From NCBI GenBank assembly GCA_035771165.1, contig JAWNZC010000468.1, positions 837,501-901,500 of the forward strand: a stretch of 64,000 nt of DNA, given 5' to 3'. Positions 10,518 to 22,491 of the stretch are shown in pieces; positions within the stretch are counted from its first letter, which is position 1; each line of letters starts with the position of its first letter. The DNA is from Paragorgia papillata. Lineage: Eukaryota; Cnidaria; Anthozoa; Scleralcyonacea; Coralliidae. The translations under genes were made by a program, and so were the position numbers. The notes under the pieces were generated by a model that worked only from the letters and a program-made list of their open reading frames with translations, did not search any database and was not told where the DNA came from.

Positions 10518-10795
10518 TTAAATGTAAAAAAAATAACACAACTCCACTTACCTTCACAATAAAAACCCAAAACAGCAGTCAAAATCTCCTGGCTTTTGTC
10601 TTCGCAAATCGCAATATATGGAGAGCACATGGAAATTAAGACGCGGCACGAAACCGAGGCAAATACCATATACACGAAAACGAGGCAAATGCTAAACACG
10701 AGAGTGAGGCAAATGCCACATCCAAAAATCTCAAAAGGACATAGCATCCAGCCGTGACGTCACGATTAGGAAGCGTTCTCCTTCGTCGAACGCAA
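10518..10795 (-). promoter_or_regulatory. Helitron 5' end and probable promoter
   Basis: The 280 bp between the Helitron 5' terminus and its first long frame hold CGTGACGTCACG (about 10753-10764), a CRE-like palindrome, and a repeated GAGGCAAAT(A/G)C motif. This would be the natural place for the element promoter. The assignment is positional and weak. Confidence 0.35.
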
Positions 10796-13640
10796 TTACA
10801 TTTTGAAGGATCGATATTCATAAAATAAAACGGGTATTTACAAATAATTATCGATTATTTCTCGTTTAAAAGTACTAAAATTATTTTGTGATCTGATATT
10901 AGGTGGGAGATTATTCCATAATTTGGCGCCCGTGTACTGAAAACTCTTCTTAAGGTATTCGGTTCGTGGTTTCGGAAGAACTAAACAGTCATCTCTATTT
11001 CTCAGATCATATGCATTATTCACAGTAGACTTAGTAAAATACTCCATCAAATAACTAGGTGCGTTACCATAGAATATTTTAAACATCATGTTAGCCTTGT
11101 GAATATATCGCCTCTCAGACAATGTTTTCCATCCTAATTGTTGAAGGATGTCATTGGATCTGACTTCATAACTTTGACAGGTAATAACACGAGCAGCACG
11201 ATTTTGTTATTTTTGCAATCTCTCACCTGTTGTTAAAGGCATATTATCCCAAACAATGTCACAATAATAAAAAAGCGGTTGGATTAAAGACTTGTACATT
11301 ATTATGGCAGTTTGTATAGGCACAAACTGTCTTACTTGACGTAGTCCCCCAATTGCTTTTGTTATTTTTTTTGACATTTCATTTATTTGGTCATGCCAAG
11401 ACAACCTTTCATCAATATAGATACCTAGAGATTTTGATGCCTTGACCCTTTTAATAGGTTTATTGTCTAAAAGTATCGGTGTGTCTTCTCTAATCTTACT
11501 TAAGTTATGATCTGATCCAATGAACATCTGTTCTGTTTTGGTGACATTTAAACTGAGTTTATTAGCAATTAGCCATTCCTTAATATTTTGTAAGTCAGCT
11601 TCAGCAGAATTGGTTATTTCTACAATTGACGAACCCGTTGTTGTTATGTTAGTGTCATCGGCATACAATCTAGCATTAGAATTCTCTAAACAACAAGGGA
11701 GATCATTTATGTAGGTTAAAAACAATAATGGACCGAGGATCGAGCCCTGTGGCACACCGCATTTTAGCGTTCTTTGCTCAGACAAGTGACCATTTACAAT
11801 ACATCTTTGTACACGATTCGTAATATAGGACTTACACCAATTCAAGGACGAATCGCATACACCATAAAGTGATAATTTGTGTATTAAAATATTATGGTCA
11901 ACTGTATCAAAAGCTTTGGCCAAATCTAAATAAACCACAGAGTTTAATCGTCCTTGGTCCATATTATTAAACCATTCTATCGTAGCATCTAATAACGCTG
12001 TTGCTGAAGAGTGCGATGGCCTAAATCCAGATTGAGCATTAGATAGTAAATTATTTTTAGAAACATATTCATAGAGTTGGTCATATACAATTCTCTCGAA
12101 AACTTTTGCGACTGCCGAGATTAAAGAGATAGGCCTATAATTGTTGACGTCTTCCTTAATACCACTTTTATATACGGGAATAACCTTAGCGAGTTTCCAG
12201 TCACTTGGGAATATGCTAATTTGGATTGATAAATTAAACATGTCGCAAAGTGGAACAGCAATTACCGACGCAGCTTCTTTCAATAACTTACATGGTATTC
12301 CGTCAAGTCCAGTAGCTTTATGTTCAGACATTGACGCCAGTAATTTGAAAACTGTCGTGGCTGAGATGGGAGTTAATGAAAAGGAAGAGTCAACTGGTTT
12401 TATATAATCTGTAAATAATTTTGTTGCTCTCTCTTGACATGCAGCTAATTTTGGCCCTATCTCAGCAAAATGATTATTTATGCAAAGTGAAACTTCATCT
12501 GGGTCAGTAATTGTTTTTTCCCCAATTTTAAGACTCAAAATATTGTTATCTGATTTGGTGTTACGGGATCCTATTTCATTTATTACCTTCCAAATTTCTT
12601 TCGTATTTCCAGAATTTTCACTAATATGTTGATAATAAAAATCTTTTTTTGTTTTTCTTATTTGATTATTACACTTGTTTTTAGCATTCTTAAACCTTTG
12701 CCAATCACCCTGATCGCCAGACTATATTATGGCCGTTCTTTTAAGGCTGTCGCGTTCAATTAACGAATGCTTCAATTCAGCCGTCAGCCATGGGCTTTTC
12801 TTGTTTTTAATTCTTTTAGTTTTGAAAGGCGCATGCTTATCTACGCTAGACAGAAACATGTTTTTCCACATCTCCCACCTGATATTAGGATCATTTATAT
12901 CACTCAGTTCATGCCAAGGTAGTCTTCGTAGGTCATCTCTAAACTTATTCGGATCAAATCTCTTTAGGTTTCTTATTTTGACAGTGGTATGTGTTGTTTT
13001 ACTAGGGATAGCAACTTTTCTAATAGCAAATATTAAGCTGTGAGCGCTTATTCCCAGATGTATTACGCCTGAGGCGGTCACTCTTTTGACATTGTTGGTC
13101 ACAATGACATCAATTAATGATTTGGAATTTTCAGTTACTCGAGTTGGCTCAGTTATCAACTGATCCAACTGGTGAATTTCAGTTGCTGATTGAAGAGCTA
13201 ATTTTGCTCTGTTATTGTTTTCATCCAGTACATTACAGTTAAGATCGCCTAAAATATAAATTTCTTTCCCTTCGTAATCTAAAACTTCAATCATTTTCAA
13301 TAATCCGGTAAAGAAAAGGTCAGGATCTTGCCCTGGGGGCCTATATGCAGCAATGACAGCGAAAGGTTTACTATTAGGTTTCAAAATTTCTATGCAAATT
13401 GCCTCAATTTCATTAGATTCTAGATCAGTTCGAACTCTAAAATTGTTTTTGTTATGGAGGAAGATACAAACGCCACCTCCATTACGATTTCTGTCCTTCC
13501 GAAAGACTTCATAATTACTTAGTTTTATTGTAGAGCTACTTATCGCTGGGTCAAGTCTCGTCTCATTAATAGCTATCAAGTCTATATTTTGGTCATTCAA
13601 CCAAATTCGTAATTCATCAATATGTAGAGGTAAGCTTAAT
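10796..13640 (-). pseudogene. LINE A ORF2: endonuclease-reverse transcriptase (CR1/L2 type)
   Basis: A single frame runs from about 13600 to 10838. The apurinic-type endonuclease has IAINETRLD, NGGGVCIFLH, AAYRPPG and GDLNCN. The reverse transcriptase has LDLAKAFDTVDH, GVPQGSILGPLLF and RLYADDTN (motif C YADD). A C-terminal block ending FSTFKREIIDNYL precedes a normal stop at 10838. The frame is broken only by TAG at 12722-12724 and by TAA at 11205-11207, where LINE B has a Leu codon. The endonuclease motif that should read SDH reads SAH (about 13045), as checked against LINE C, so a catalytic Asp is lost. Upstream of about 13620 the frame degrades. CR1/L2 grouping rests on ORF2 motifs plus the SGNH ORF1. 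Confidence 0.9.
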
Positions 13641-13716
13641 CATTTTAAATCATTTTAAAGCCTCTCACCTTTGGAATTTTCTCACCGTCATTTATAGTAC
13701 TGTGATCTGATTCCGG

Positions 13717-14013
13717 TCAATTGTTATTGTTCAAAAACTGCTTGAAATCCTTTGCCAGAGTTAGGATACCCCTGTTATTAAGGTGCAAACCTCGTCCATT
13801 CAGGCAACTGCTATCTACCTTGTCATGCACAATCACTTTCCAATCACGAGTCTTGGCAAAAGAGTGCAGGATTTTGTTGACAGCAAGTCTTCCTTCGTTG
13901 AGCTCTCTGGAGTCTTTACGTGTCGTCAGTTCCGATACAGCAATTTTGGTATTGGGAGATGAATGTTCAATCTTCTCACATATTTTAACGATCGCTTCGG
14001 CAATTTCCAATGG
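13717..14013 (-). pseudogene. LINE A ORF1 remnant (SGNH hydrolase-like C-terminus)
   Basis: About 95 codons read SSPNTKIAVSELTTRKDS through DKVDSSCLNGRGLHLNNRG. The last part, NGRGLHLN, matches the D-x-x-H block of the SGNH/GDSL esterase domain, as in LINE C (SNRGLHLNQQG). The GDS nucleophile block is missing because the copy is cut at 14013 by the (CAGA)n tract. The gene in intact members encodes an ORF1 with esterase fold of unclear role in retrotransposition. Confidence 0.75.
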
Positions 14014-14141
<128 letters not shown>

Positions 14142-15389
14142 CAGACAAACTGCTTTACATGAAAGCCGAGATCTCTAAAAATGACTAAGTACACGAAAAA
14201 ATTACATAATTAATTACATTAAAAACTACACTAGCTAAAAACATTAAAATTGGAACTATACAATACGATTACCTATATAATATTATTACATTTTGAAGGA
14301 TCGATATTCATAAAATAAAACGGGTATTTACAAATAATTATCGATTATTTCTCGTTTAAAAGTACTAAAATTATTTTGTGATCTGATATTAGGTGGGAGA
14401 TTATTCCATAATTTGGTGCCCGCGTACTGAAAACTCTTCTTAAGGTATTCGGTTCGTGGTTTCGGAAGAACTAAACAGTCATCTCTATTTCTCAGATCAT
14501 ATGCATTATTCACAGTAGACTTAGTAAAATACTCCATCAAATAACTAGGTGCGTTACCATGGAATATTTTAAACATCATGTTAGCCTTGTGAATATATCG
14601 CCTCTCAGACAATGTTTTCCATCCTAATTGTTGAAGGATGTCATTGGATCTGACTTCATAACTTTGACAGGTAATAACACGAGCAGCACGATTTTGTAAT
14701 TTTTGCAATCTCTCACCTGTTGTTAAAGGCATATTATCCCAAACAATGTCACAATAATCAAAAAGTGGTTGGATTAAAGACTTGTTGTACATTATTATGG
14801 CAGTTTGTATAGGCACAAACTGTCTTACTTGACGTAGTCCCCCAATTGCTTTTGTTATTTTTTTTTGACATTTCATTTATTTGGTCATGCCAAGACAACC
14901 CTTTCATCAATATAGATACCTAGAGATTTTGATGCCTTGACCCTTTTAATAGGTTTATTGTCTAAAAGTATCGGTGTGTCTTCTCTAATCTTACTTAAGT
15001 TATGATCTGATCCAATGAACATCTGTTCTGTTTTGGTGACATTTAAACTGAGTTTATTAGCAATTAGCCATTCCTTAATATTTTGTAAGTCAGCTTCAGC
15101 AGAATTGGTTATTTCTACAATTGACGAACCCGTTGTTGTTATGTTAGTGTCATCGGCATACAATCTAGCATTAGAATTCTCTAAACAACAAGGGAGATAA
15201 TTTATGTAGATTAAAAACAATAATGGACTGAGGATCGAGCCCTGTGGCACACCGCATTTTAGCGTTCTTTGCTCAGACAAGTGACCATTTACAATACATC
15301 TTTGTACACGATTCGTAATATAGGACTTAAACCAATTCAAGGACGAATCGCATACACCATAAAGTGATAATTTGTGTATTAAAATATAC
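14142..15389 (-). mobile_element. LINE B: 5'-truncated CR1/L2-type LINE, same family as LINE A
   Basis: This has the 3' UTR (14142-14325) and the C-terminal half of ORF2 (14328-15389). It differs from LINE A by scattered single bases only. Differences include NRAARVITCQ reading through where LINE A has a stop, a 3-bp gain at about 14785, and a frameshift near 14880-14900. RT motifs GVPQGSILSPLLF and RLYADDTN are present. The 5' end stops at about 15389 in AAAATATACACAAG, where a CAGA/CAGG tract begins. The element is uninterrupted where LINE A carries the Helitron, so it acts as the empty-site reference. Confidence 0.9.
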
Positions 15390-15405
15390 ACAAGACAGAC
15401 AGACA

Positions 15406-15466
<61 letters not shown>
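15390..15466. repeat. (CAGA)3(CAGG)n microsatellite between LINE B and LINE C
   Basis: Starts as three CAGA units, then about fifteen CAGG units. It lies between the truncated 5' end of LINE B and the 3' end of LINE C. LINE C has (GGCA)n at its other end too. Confidence 0.95.
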
Positions 15467-18301
15467 ATAGTTTATTTTTGAATTGATATTTATTCCGCAT
15501 GAGTTTAAGCTCATTTGGAAGTGAATTCCAAGGTTTTGGACCTCTATAGGAAAAACTTTTCTTACAATATTCTGTTTTTGGAATACAAGTAATAATTAAA
15601 TTATTTTCACTTTCTCTTAACCTTTGCCTGTATGAGTTAATTTCATCACTTTTCATAAACATTTGGCTAAGATAGTCAGGTACAGTCCCACTAATGATAT
15701 TATTCATTATAACACATATCCGTTTACTTCTTCTAACAGACAACTGATCCCAGTTTAATTGATTTAAAATATCGCTTGACCTGATATCATATCCTTGAAA
15801 AGTAATGATGCGAGCCGCACGATTTTGCAGTTTTTGTAATTTGCTAGAAAGGCCCTTATTCAAATTTGCCCATACGGCATCACAATAATAAAATAATGGC
15901 AAGATAAGTGAGTTGTAGATGACCAACAATATGTTCTTTGGAACAAATTTTCGTGCTTGCTTGAGGCAGTTTATCGAGCGACCTACTCTTTTACAAATAT
16001 GATAAATTTGTTCATGCCAGGCTAAATTATCATCTAAAACTACCCCCAGGTGCTTGGCAGTCGTTACTCTCTTTATTGGTTGGTCGTCAAATATTAGAGA
16101 TGAAACACGGCCTAAATTAGACAATCTAAATTCTGAACCAATGAACATGTATTCAGTTTTCAATACATTTAAACTAAGTTTATTATATAGCAACCATGTT
16201 TTGACATTATTTAGGTCACAATTAACTTTTTGTTGAAGGTCAATTGTTGATTTTGAAGCAGCACTCAAAGTGGTATCGTCAGCATACATGCGCGATGTTG
16301 TACACTGAAGACACGCAGGAAGATCGTTGATATATATCAAAAATAGTAGTGGTCCTAATATAGATCCTTGTGGTACACCACAGGTCAATTTTCTAGGTTT
16401 TGACGTGCAGTTCCCCACAACACATTGCTGCTGCCTATTTGTTAAATATGACTCAAACCAATTGAGAGTAAGGCCATCGACACCATAGTATTTTAGTTTT
16501 TGTAATAAGATATTATGAGAAACAGTATCGAATGCCTTTGCCAAATCGAGAAATACGACAAGATTCATCAGGCCTTCATCCATGTTTAAATACCACTCGT
16601 TGGTAGCATCCAACAGAGCTGTAACCGTAGAGTGTAATGAACGAAAACCTGACTGATATTTTGCCAATAATTTATGTTCAGTTAAATAACCATAAAGTTG
16701 GCCATATACAGCTTTTTCACAGATCTTAGACATTACCGGCAATACCGAAATTGGTCTATAATTATTTGGGTCCGTTCAATCATTAGCCTTAAAGAGAGGG
16801 AAGACTTTCGCGTTCTTCCAACATGAAGGAAAAATACCACTCTCTATAGATTTGTTAATAATAGTTGACAGTGAAAAGCAAATAACTGGAGCAGCTGCCT
16901 TAAGAAGCCTACAGGATATGTTGTCTAGACCTGTAGATTTATGAGTTGGCATCTTTTGGAGAATACTTGAAACAAACTCAGGCGTAATTGGCTGTAAAGT
17001 AAAGGAATACTTGGTAGGCTTAATATAGAAATCAAAACTTTTCTCACTATCCGTCATAGACGCTGCCAATTTTGGTCCAATATTACTAAAATGGTCATTG
17101 AAGATCTCACAGAGAGCAGAAGGTTCAGTATAAGATACTTCATTGACAACCAACTCGTTAATAGTACTATTACTAGTGTATTTACGATGTGACAACTGAT
17201 TGACGGTTTTCCATATAGCTCTGGAGTCGCCCACATTTTTCTCAATTTGTGAGTGATAGTATCTTGATTTGGCCTCCTTAACTTTATTTGTAACTAAATT
17301 TCTCATTTTCTTAAAACTAACCCATAGATTAGCATCGTTCGTTATGATTGCCCGCTTTTTCAATTTATCACAATCAATAATCACTTTTCTTATTTGTGAT
17401 GTAATCCAAGGTGATTGTTTATTTCTGACTCTTCTGCTTCTTATTGGAGCATGTACGTCAGCAATAGATGTAAACAATTCCTGCCAGGTTTCTAGCATTT
17501 CATCCGAAGTATTACAGTGGCTTAAATTATTCCAAGGTACTTCTTTAAGATCAGAAATGAAAGATTCGACATTAAAATTTTTGAATGATCTTGTTGTTAC
17601 ATACTTATGTGTATTTTGTGTTGGAATTGCAATTTTTCGAACCACATATACCAAACTGTGGTCACTTATTCCAATGTGAGCAACTCCTGTGAGTATGATT
17701 CGTGAAGGATCATTTGAAAAAATCACATCAATCAGTGTTTTTGATGAAGGTGTTATCCTAGTTGGTTCTTTAATCAGTTGGGTAGTTGGAAAGTTTCACT
17801 GATCTGTTTTAGATGGTTCAATTGGTTATCATAATTTTCAGTAATATAATTGCAATTAAGATCACCAAGAAGAATAAACTCTTTAGATTCCACGTCTAGA
17901 GTTTGAACTATTTTCTCTAAACTGGAGAAAAACCCAACATTGCAAGAGGGAGGTCTATAGAGGGCTGTGATATTAAAGGGTACACTATTTGGTTTAAAGA
18001 TATCGATACTAAGTATTTCAAAGGGCTCGTTATTTAAATCAGCTCTGAGTCGATAATTTATATTCGAGCGAAGATATATACAAACTCCTCCTCCACTGCG
18101 ATTTCGATCTCGCCTAATTATTATGTATCCCTCAATATGAACTAAATTATCGGATATTGTGGAGTCAAGTCTAGTTTCATTTAACGCTAATATATCCAAA
18201 GTTTGATCTACCATCATGATTCTTAATTCGTCAATATGCAAGACTAAGCTTGCAATATTTAAACTGGTAATTTTAAAGCCTCTCACTTTAGGTAGTAACA
18301 A
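15467..18301 (-). pseudogene. LINE C ORF2: endonuclease-reverse transcriptase
   Basis: This is a related but clearly distinct LINE family. The endonuclease has LALNETRLD, GGGVCIYLRSN, ALYRPPS, GDLNCN and an intact GISDHSLV. The RT has LDLAKAFDTVSH, GVPQGSILGPLLF and RMYADDTTL. The frame is interrupted near 17795 (after ISETFQL) and near 16770 (before NNYRPIS-type sequence), so ORF2 is in three pieces. At the C-terminus the frame reads KYQFKNKL and enters the CAGG microsatellite without meeting a stop codon of its own. The 3' UTR seen in LINE A/B is therefore absent or lost. It shares strand and order with LINE A and LINE B. Confidence 0.88.
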
Positions 18302-18367
18302 AGGTGTATCATAGCTGACTCCACAATTCCGATTTGCATAATCACTAAAATTGTCAACATCATCTAA

Positions 18368-19793
18368 TCAAAACGACTTATTTATGTGCGCCATAAAGTT
18401 ATTGGATAAGATAGATGAACCCTGTTGGTTCAGATGAAGACCTCTGTTACTTAAGGACTTATGGTCAATGTTATTGTGGTCAATAAAAGACCATCCCCTA
18501 TTAGTGCTAAACGTTTTTAATACCTTGTTTACTTTGGGTACCTTGTCTGACAGCACCGGATCATCTGACCTTCGGAGAATAGCAGATAGCGACACCTTCG
18601 CTTTGGAATTCTGTACAATGTTGTCAGCTAGGTTCACCACACTTTCGGCCACTTGTTGGGGATTCATTGATTTAAGGTCATTGGTTCCGACATGTAAAAT
18701 TATTTCGTCAGGATCTTTACGTAATGATGGTAGCATATAGCTTTCCATATCATCAACAGTACAGTCAGGAAAAGATTTTATATTGATTCGAGGACCTTTA
18801 TCATTTTTCGGCAATTTCCACCATTTTATGCCTTTGATAGTCGAATCCCCAAGAATTACGACAGATTTAGTTGAGGCATGGTTTTGGTTTAATGCAGAAT
18901 CATCATCAATCGTTTGATCAGGAGACTTATCAACGGCGTTGTCTTTTGGGACTTCTTGGCCTTGAGCATTTTTTTTTTTTGTTCTTCTTCGATTTAGATT
19001 TAGGCTTCTGAGTGTTATTATTTTGTTGGTTAACGCTACCATGTTGAGCAGCCTGAGATACAGCTTCGTCGCCTGTTCTCAAGTCGGTATGCAGGATTCT
19101 AAGAGAAGTAATTAAGCTGGCTTTTTCGGATTCAAGCTTATGAATCAAATTCGATTGATTATTATTCTCTGGTTTGAGTTGATCGACCTCTTTACGAAGT
19201 AATTCATTTTCGTCACGCAGCTTAATTTTCGTCTCATCATCTTCCCCAATTTGCATATGAGAGTTTGAACCAGAATTTGAATCAACGGCTTTTTTCAACA
19301 GAATAATATCTAGTTGAACTTTTTTTAATTCAGCTTTTAGAAGGAAACAATCACAATTAGGTTGATTTAACGTAAAATCTTGGGAAGCGACACAGGTTGA
19401 ATCAAACTCGGTTGAATTTAGTTGACATTCGCCAAGAGACGCTTGGTTGATTCCAAGACTCGTGCTGATGGTGTTGCTTAAGCTTTCCTGAAGGGTTTCC
19501 TCACCGTCTTCGATAAACTGAGATAGTTTTCCTGATAGGTTGGAACTACCAGGGCCTTGAATAACAATCTTTTGCGTAGTTCGATAGTGTTTGACTGTAC
19601 AGTCGTTCGCTTTAAAGGAAAACATGTTATGATGTTTGTCTTCGTTGATGACGGCATTTTCCGGTTCTTGCCCTTGGTCATTCTGAAGGATATTAACAAT
19701 GAATTTCTGTAAAGAATGGATATCCTCAGACCATAAGAAGTAGTTGGAGTCTTCATTGTAGGATAAAGCATTTCTGGATATATTATTATCCAT
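18368..19793 (-). pseudogene. LINE C ORF1: coiled coil plus SGNH hydrolase domain
   Basis: ATG at 19793 ([12 protein letters not shown]). Residues about 125-230 form a coiled-coil-like region (KAELKKVQLDIILLKKAV, then KLRDENELLRKEVDQL), followed by a basic Lys/Arg-rich stretch. A T-rich homopolymer (about 18968-18980) shifts the frame. In the next frame comes an SGNH hydrolase: SVVILGDSTIKGI (GDS nucleophile block), ILHVGTNDLKS (GxND block) and SNRGLHLNQQG (His block). A CR1-like ORF1 of this plan is well known, with the esterase possibly acting in membrane or RNP handling. The frameshift at the homopolymer may be a mutation or a sequence error. A short 5' UTR of about 90 bp lies upstream. 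Confidence 0.85.
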
Positions 19794-19884
19794 AACAGCG
19801 ATATAAATTGGCAAGGATGTATATTATCTTTGAAAATATTCGGGAGCTCGAGAAGACACGTCTGCACCGGAAGAGAGACAGTTC
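19794..19884 (-). promoter_or_regulatory. LINE C 5' UTR
   Basis: About 90 bp between the (GGCA)n tract and the ORF1 ATG, starting GGAACTGTCTCTCTTCCGG on the minus strand. As the 5' end of an apparently full-length LINE it is the likely position of an internal promoter. No motif proves it. Confidence 0.4.
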
Positions 19885-19923
<39 letters not shown>

Positions 19924-20713
19924 AGACAGAGACAGAGACAGAGACAGAGACAGAGACAGAGACAGAGACAGAGACAGAGACAGAGACAGAGACAGAGACA
20001 GAGACAGAGACAGAGACAGAGACAGAGACAGAGACAGAGACAGAGACAGAGACAGAGACAGAGACAGAGACAGAGACAGAGACAGAGACAAGACAGAGAC
20101 AGAGACAGAGACAGACAGAGACAGAGACAGAGACAGAGACAAGACAGAGACAGAGACAGAGACAGAGACAGAGACAGACAGAGACAGACAGAGACAAGAC
20201 AGAGACAGAGACAGAGACAGAGACAGAGACAGAGACAGAGACAAGACAGAGACAGAGACAGAGACAGACAGAGACAGAGACAGAGACAGACAGAGACAGA
20301 GACAGAGACAAGACAGAGACAGAGACAGAGACAGACAGAGACAGAGACAGAGACAAGACAGAGACAGAGACAGAGACAAGACAGAGACAGAGACAGAGAC
20401 AGAGACAGAGACAGAGACAGAGACAGAGACAGAGACAGACAGAGACAGACAGAGACAAGACAGAGACAGAGACAGAGACAAGACAGAGACAGAGACAGAG
20501 ACAGAGACAGAGACAAGACAGAGACAGAGACAGAGACAGACAGAGACAGAGACAGAGACAGAGACAGAGACAAGACAGAGACAGAGACAGAGACAGAGAC
20601 AGAGACAAGACAGAGACAGAGACAGAGACAGAGACAGAGACAGAGACAGAGACAGAGACAGAGACAGAGACAGAGACAGAGACAGAGACAGAGACAGAGA
20701 CAGAGACAGAGAT
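19885..20713. repeat. (GGCA)n and (AGAGAC)n satellite with ACAG interruptions
   Basis: About nine GGCA units (19885-19921) are followed by nearly 800 bp of AGAGAC hexamers. These are broken at intervals by short AGACA(G)AC variants, giving a layered higher-order pattern between about 20085 and 20610. The period of 6 makes several frames open on both strands, so the Asp-Arg, Glu-Thr and Ser-Leu/Val-Ser repeat proteins predicted there should not be counted as genes. Confidence 0.95.
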
Positions 20714-20842
20714 AGATAGATAAATCAATTACTATTGATCAGTTGATCAATTGAGTGATGATCGATCAATCCATCAATTCATCATCGATCAATCCATCAA
20801 TCCATCAATTATATATATATATATATATATAATATAACATAT
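20714..20842. repeat. GATA/GATC-rich minisatellite and (AT)n
   Basis: GATAGATAGATA, then repeats of ATCAATC-CATCAAT and GATCGATCAATC, then an AT run at about 20811-20832. This marks the right end of the microsatellite locus. Confidence 0.8.
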
Positions 20843-20851
20843 TAAACACAC

Positions 20852-22491
20852 CTCATCCTTCCGATTACGCCGTCTACAAACTTGAACATGCTTCTCATGA
20901 TTCCCCATTGAAATTCTGAGATGACTGACCTTAGATGATTTAAAATAGGTCTTGAATGCTTCTAGACAATTGTAAACAATTCATTTTGTTAGGTTACTTG
21001 GAGGGGTTTATACAGAGTGAGCCAGCCCTGTTAGCTATATCATTTATAGCCATTGAAGTTGAATTTCATCTCTTATATAATTATCTTAACATGAGATTGC
21101 AAGTTGTCCTACCCAGGCTGACACACAGCTTACAATATTTCCCTATAAAACCCAACCTCCCATGGTAAAGATTAGATGGGATGACTCTGTAGGACTTTTT
21201 CCAAAGATGGCACACAGTGGCGAATTGAGCAATTAGTTTTGTATTCAGGGTGTAAAGCTGTTGTTCTAGCAGAGGTGATGGTTGGGGGTGTTCGTGCCAT
21301 AAGTTCCTGCTGGGTTTCTATATAATTATTAGGGTTAGTATATTACAGTTAGGGTTACTAGTACATAAGGTTTAGTTTCATATATGAGATTAGAAACCAT
21401 ATCAAATCGCATCTGGTGATATCTTTGGAAAAGGTACTTGAGTCATCCCTTCTAATCTCTTCATCCTCCCACTTAATTGCAGTTGCAGTCATAAGTTTTA
21501 AATTTCTAACCTACACACAAACTAGCAGGACTTATTTATGGTCACCAGACATATTTTCAATCTACATATTTTTGTGCAAGCTTAATAGTTTACCTTTTAG
21601 AACAATGACTGACCAAGGGCATTTATCTTGACCACCATACTCATGGTCAAGTTCTTCTTTCATCTTGCTGAACAGCATATTGTTCTGTTCTGACTCAGGA
21701 CTATAAAACATATAATGAAAATATATAAATTATTTATTTATATTATTTGCGTTATTTGGACAGTTTTTCAAAACCTCATTAATACATGTACATATATATA
21801 TAATACATATACATAAAATATTTTCATAAAACAACACGTATGACAAACCTTTCATTAAATCTAAACGACAAATTCGCGTCCGATGCTTTCAACGTCTTCA
21901 ATTTTCGACGAACGTTGTTCTAAAAAATAATATTAGCTATTAACGTATAAACTACTGCCCTCATACAGTAAATTTAATACGCGGGATAATTAGTCGATTC
22001 ACTTGGATGCACAACCCTGCTCAAACTATTCATGTAGAAACTCAAACAATACTGTTTATCAGTACGGCAAAGCGAAATGTGGCGAACTGACGTTTCGAGC
22101 GGAGTCCATTTTAAATTTACTCCGACGAAGGGCTCCGCTTGAAAATTCTGTATATCCTTCCAAGAAATCTCGGCAGTTCACCACCTTTTCGCTTGGCCAT
22201 ATTCAAAAGACTATCTACGCAGCGCTATTAAACACTCTATTTTTGTACATCAGTACTTGTACTTACACTGCAAACTCTTGGTATTCGAACTGGTCTTCCT
22301 GTTTGTCGTACAGGACGTCTTGTGCTCGCAGTAGCCTGAACTGCTGCCAACTTGTCCACTTTGGCATTAATGACCTGCAAGGAAGACTTGCCTGCCTCAA
22401 TGGTCTGCCTCATTTGTTCTCGAAGAAGTTTATTCTCCTTGACAACATCTTGAAGTAAGAGCACGTATTGGTCAGGGAGCGATAAATCCAT
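20852..22491 (-). CDS. Host gene, at least four exons, N-terminal coiled coil, unknown function
   Basis: Four exons join in frame: 22491-22267 (225 nt), 21919-21849 (71 nt), 21700-21594 (107 nt) and 20961-20852 (110 nt). Every junction is GT-AG (donors GTAAGT, GTTTGT, GTAAAC, GTGTGT) and the phases fit exactly, giving 171 codons without a stop. The start is ATG at 22491 in AAAATGGATTT. Exon 1 reads QYVLLLQDVVKENKLLREQM, a short coiled coil. Later exons include NNVRRKLKTLK, KMKEELDHEYGG and a basic end CRRRNRKDE. The next exon should lie further left but was not found; the LINE array would be in its intron. The family is not recognised. The consistent splicing argues for a real gene. It is divergent from the kinase gene starting at 34134. 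Confidence 0.7.

Larger units (their letters stand above)
2060..10795 (-). mobile_element. Helitron (Helentron-like) with OTU, Rep-helicase and RPA genes
   Basis: An 8.7-kb element inserted into the LINE A 3' UTR. Its boundaries are fixed by comparison with LINE B, which is uninterrupted at the same place. Read on the minus strand, it starts TTGCGTTCGACGAAGG at 10795 and ends CTAG at 2060, between host A and T, with no target duplication. The string TGCGTTCGA recurs in inverted orientation inside the 3' end (about 2085-2095), like the asymmetric terminal inverted repeats of Helentron/Helitron2 elements. Gene order on the minus strand is OTU protease region, Rep, helicase, RPA-like protein. 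Several frameshifts show that the copy is probably inactive. The CTAG end is typical of classical Helitrons and the OTU domain of Helentrons, so the exact subclass is left open. Confidence 0.85.

Noticed and set aside
19478..20728. Long open frames of Asp-Arg, Glu-Thr-Gln, Ser-Leu and Val-Ser repeats on both strands
   Set aside because: They are produced by the 6-bp period of the AGAGAC satellite. All frames are open together and no start context or unique sequence supports a gene.
22003..22458. Open frame of 151 codons on the plus strand
   Set aside because: It is the shadow of exon 1 of the minus-strand gene, whose splice phases fit.
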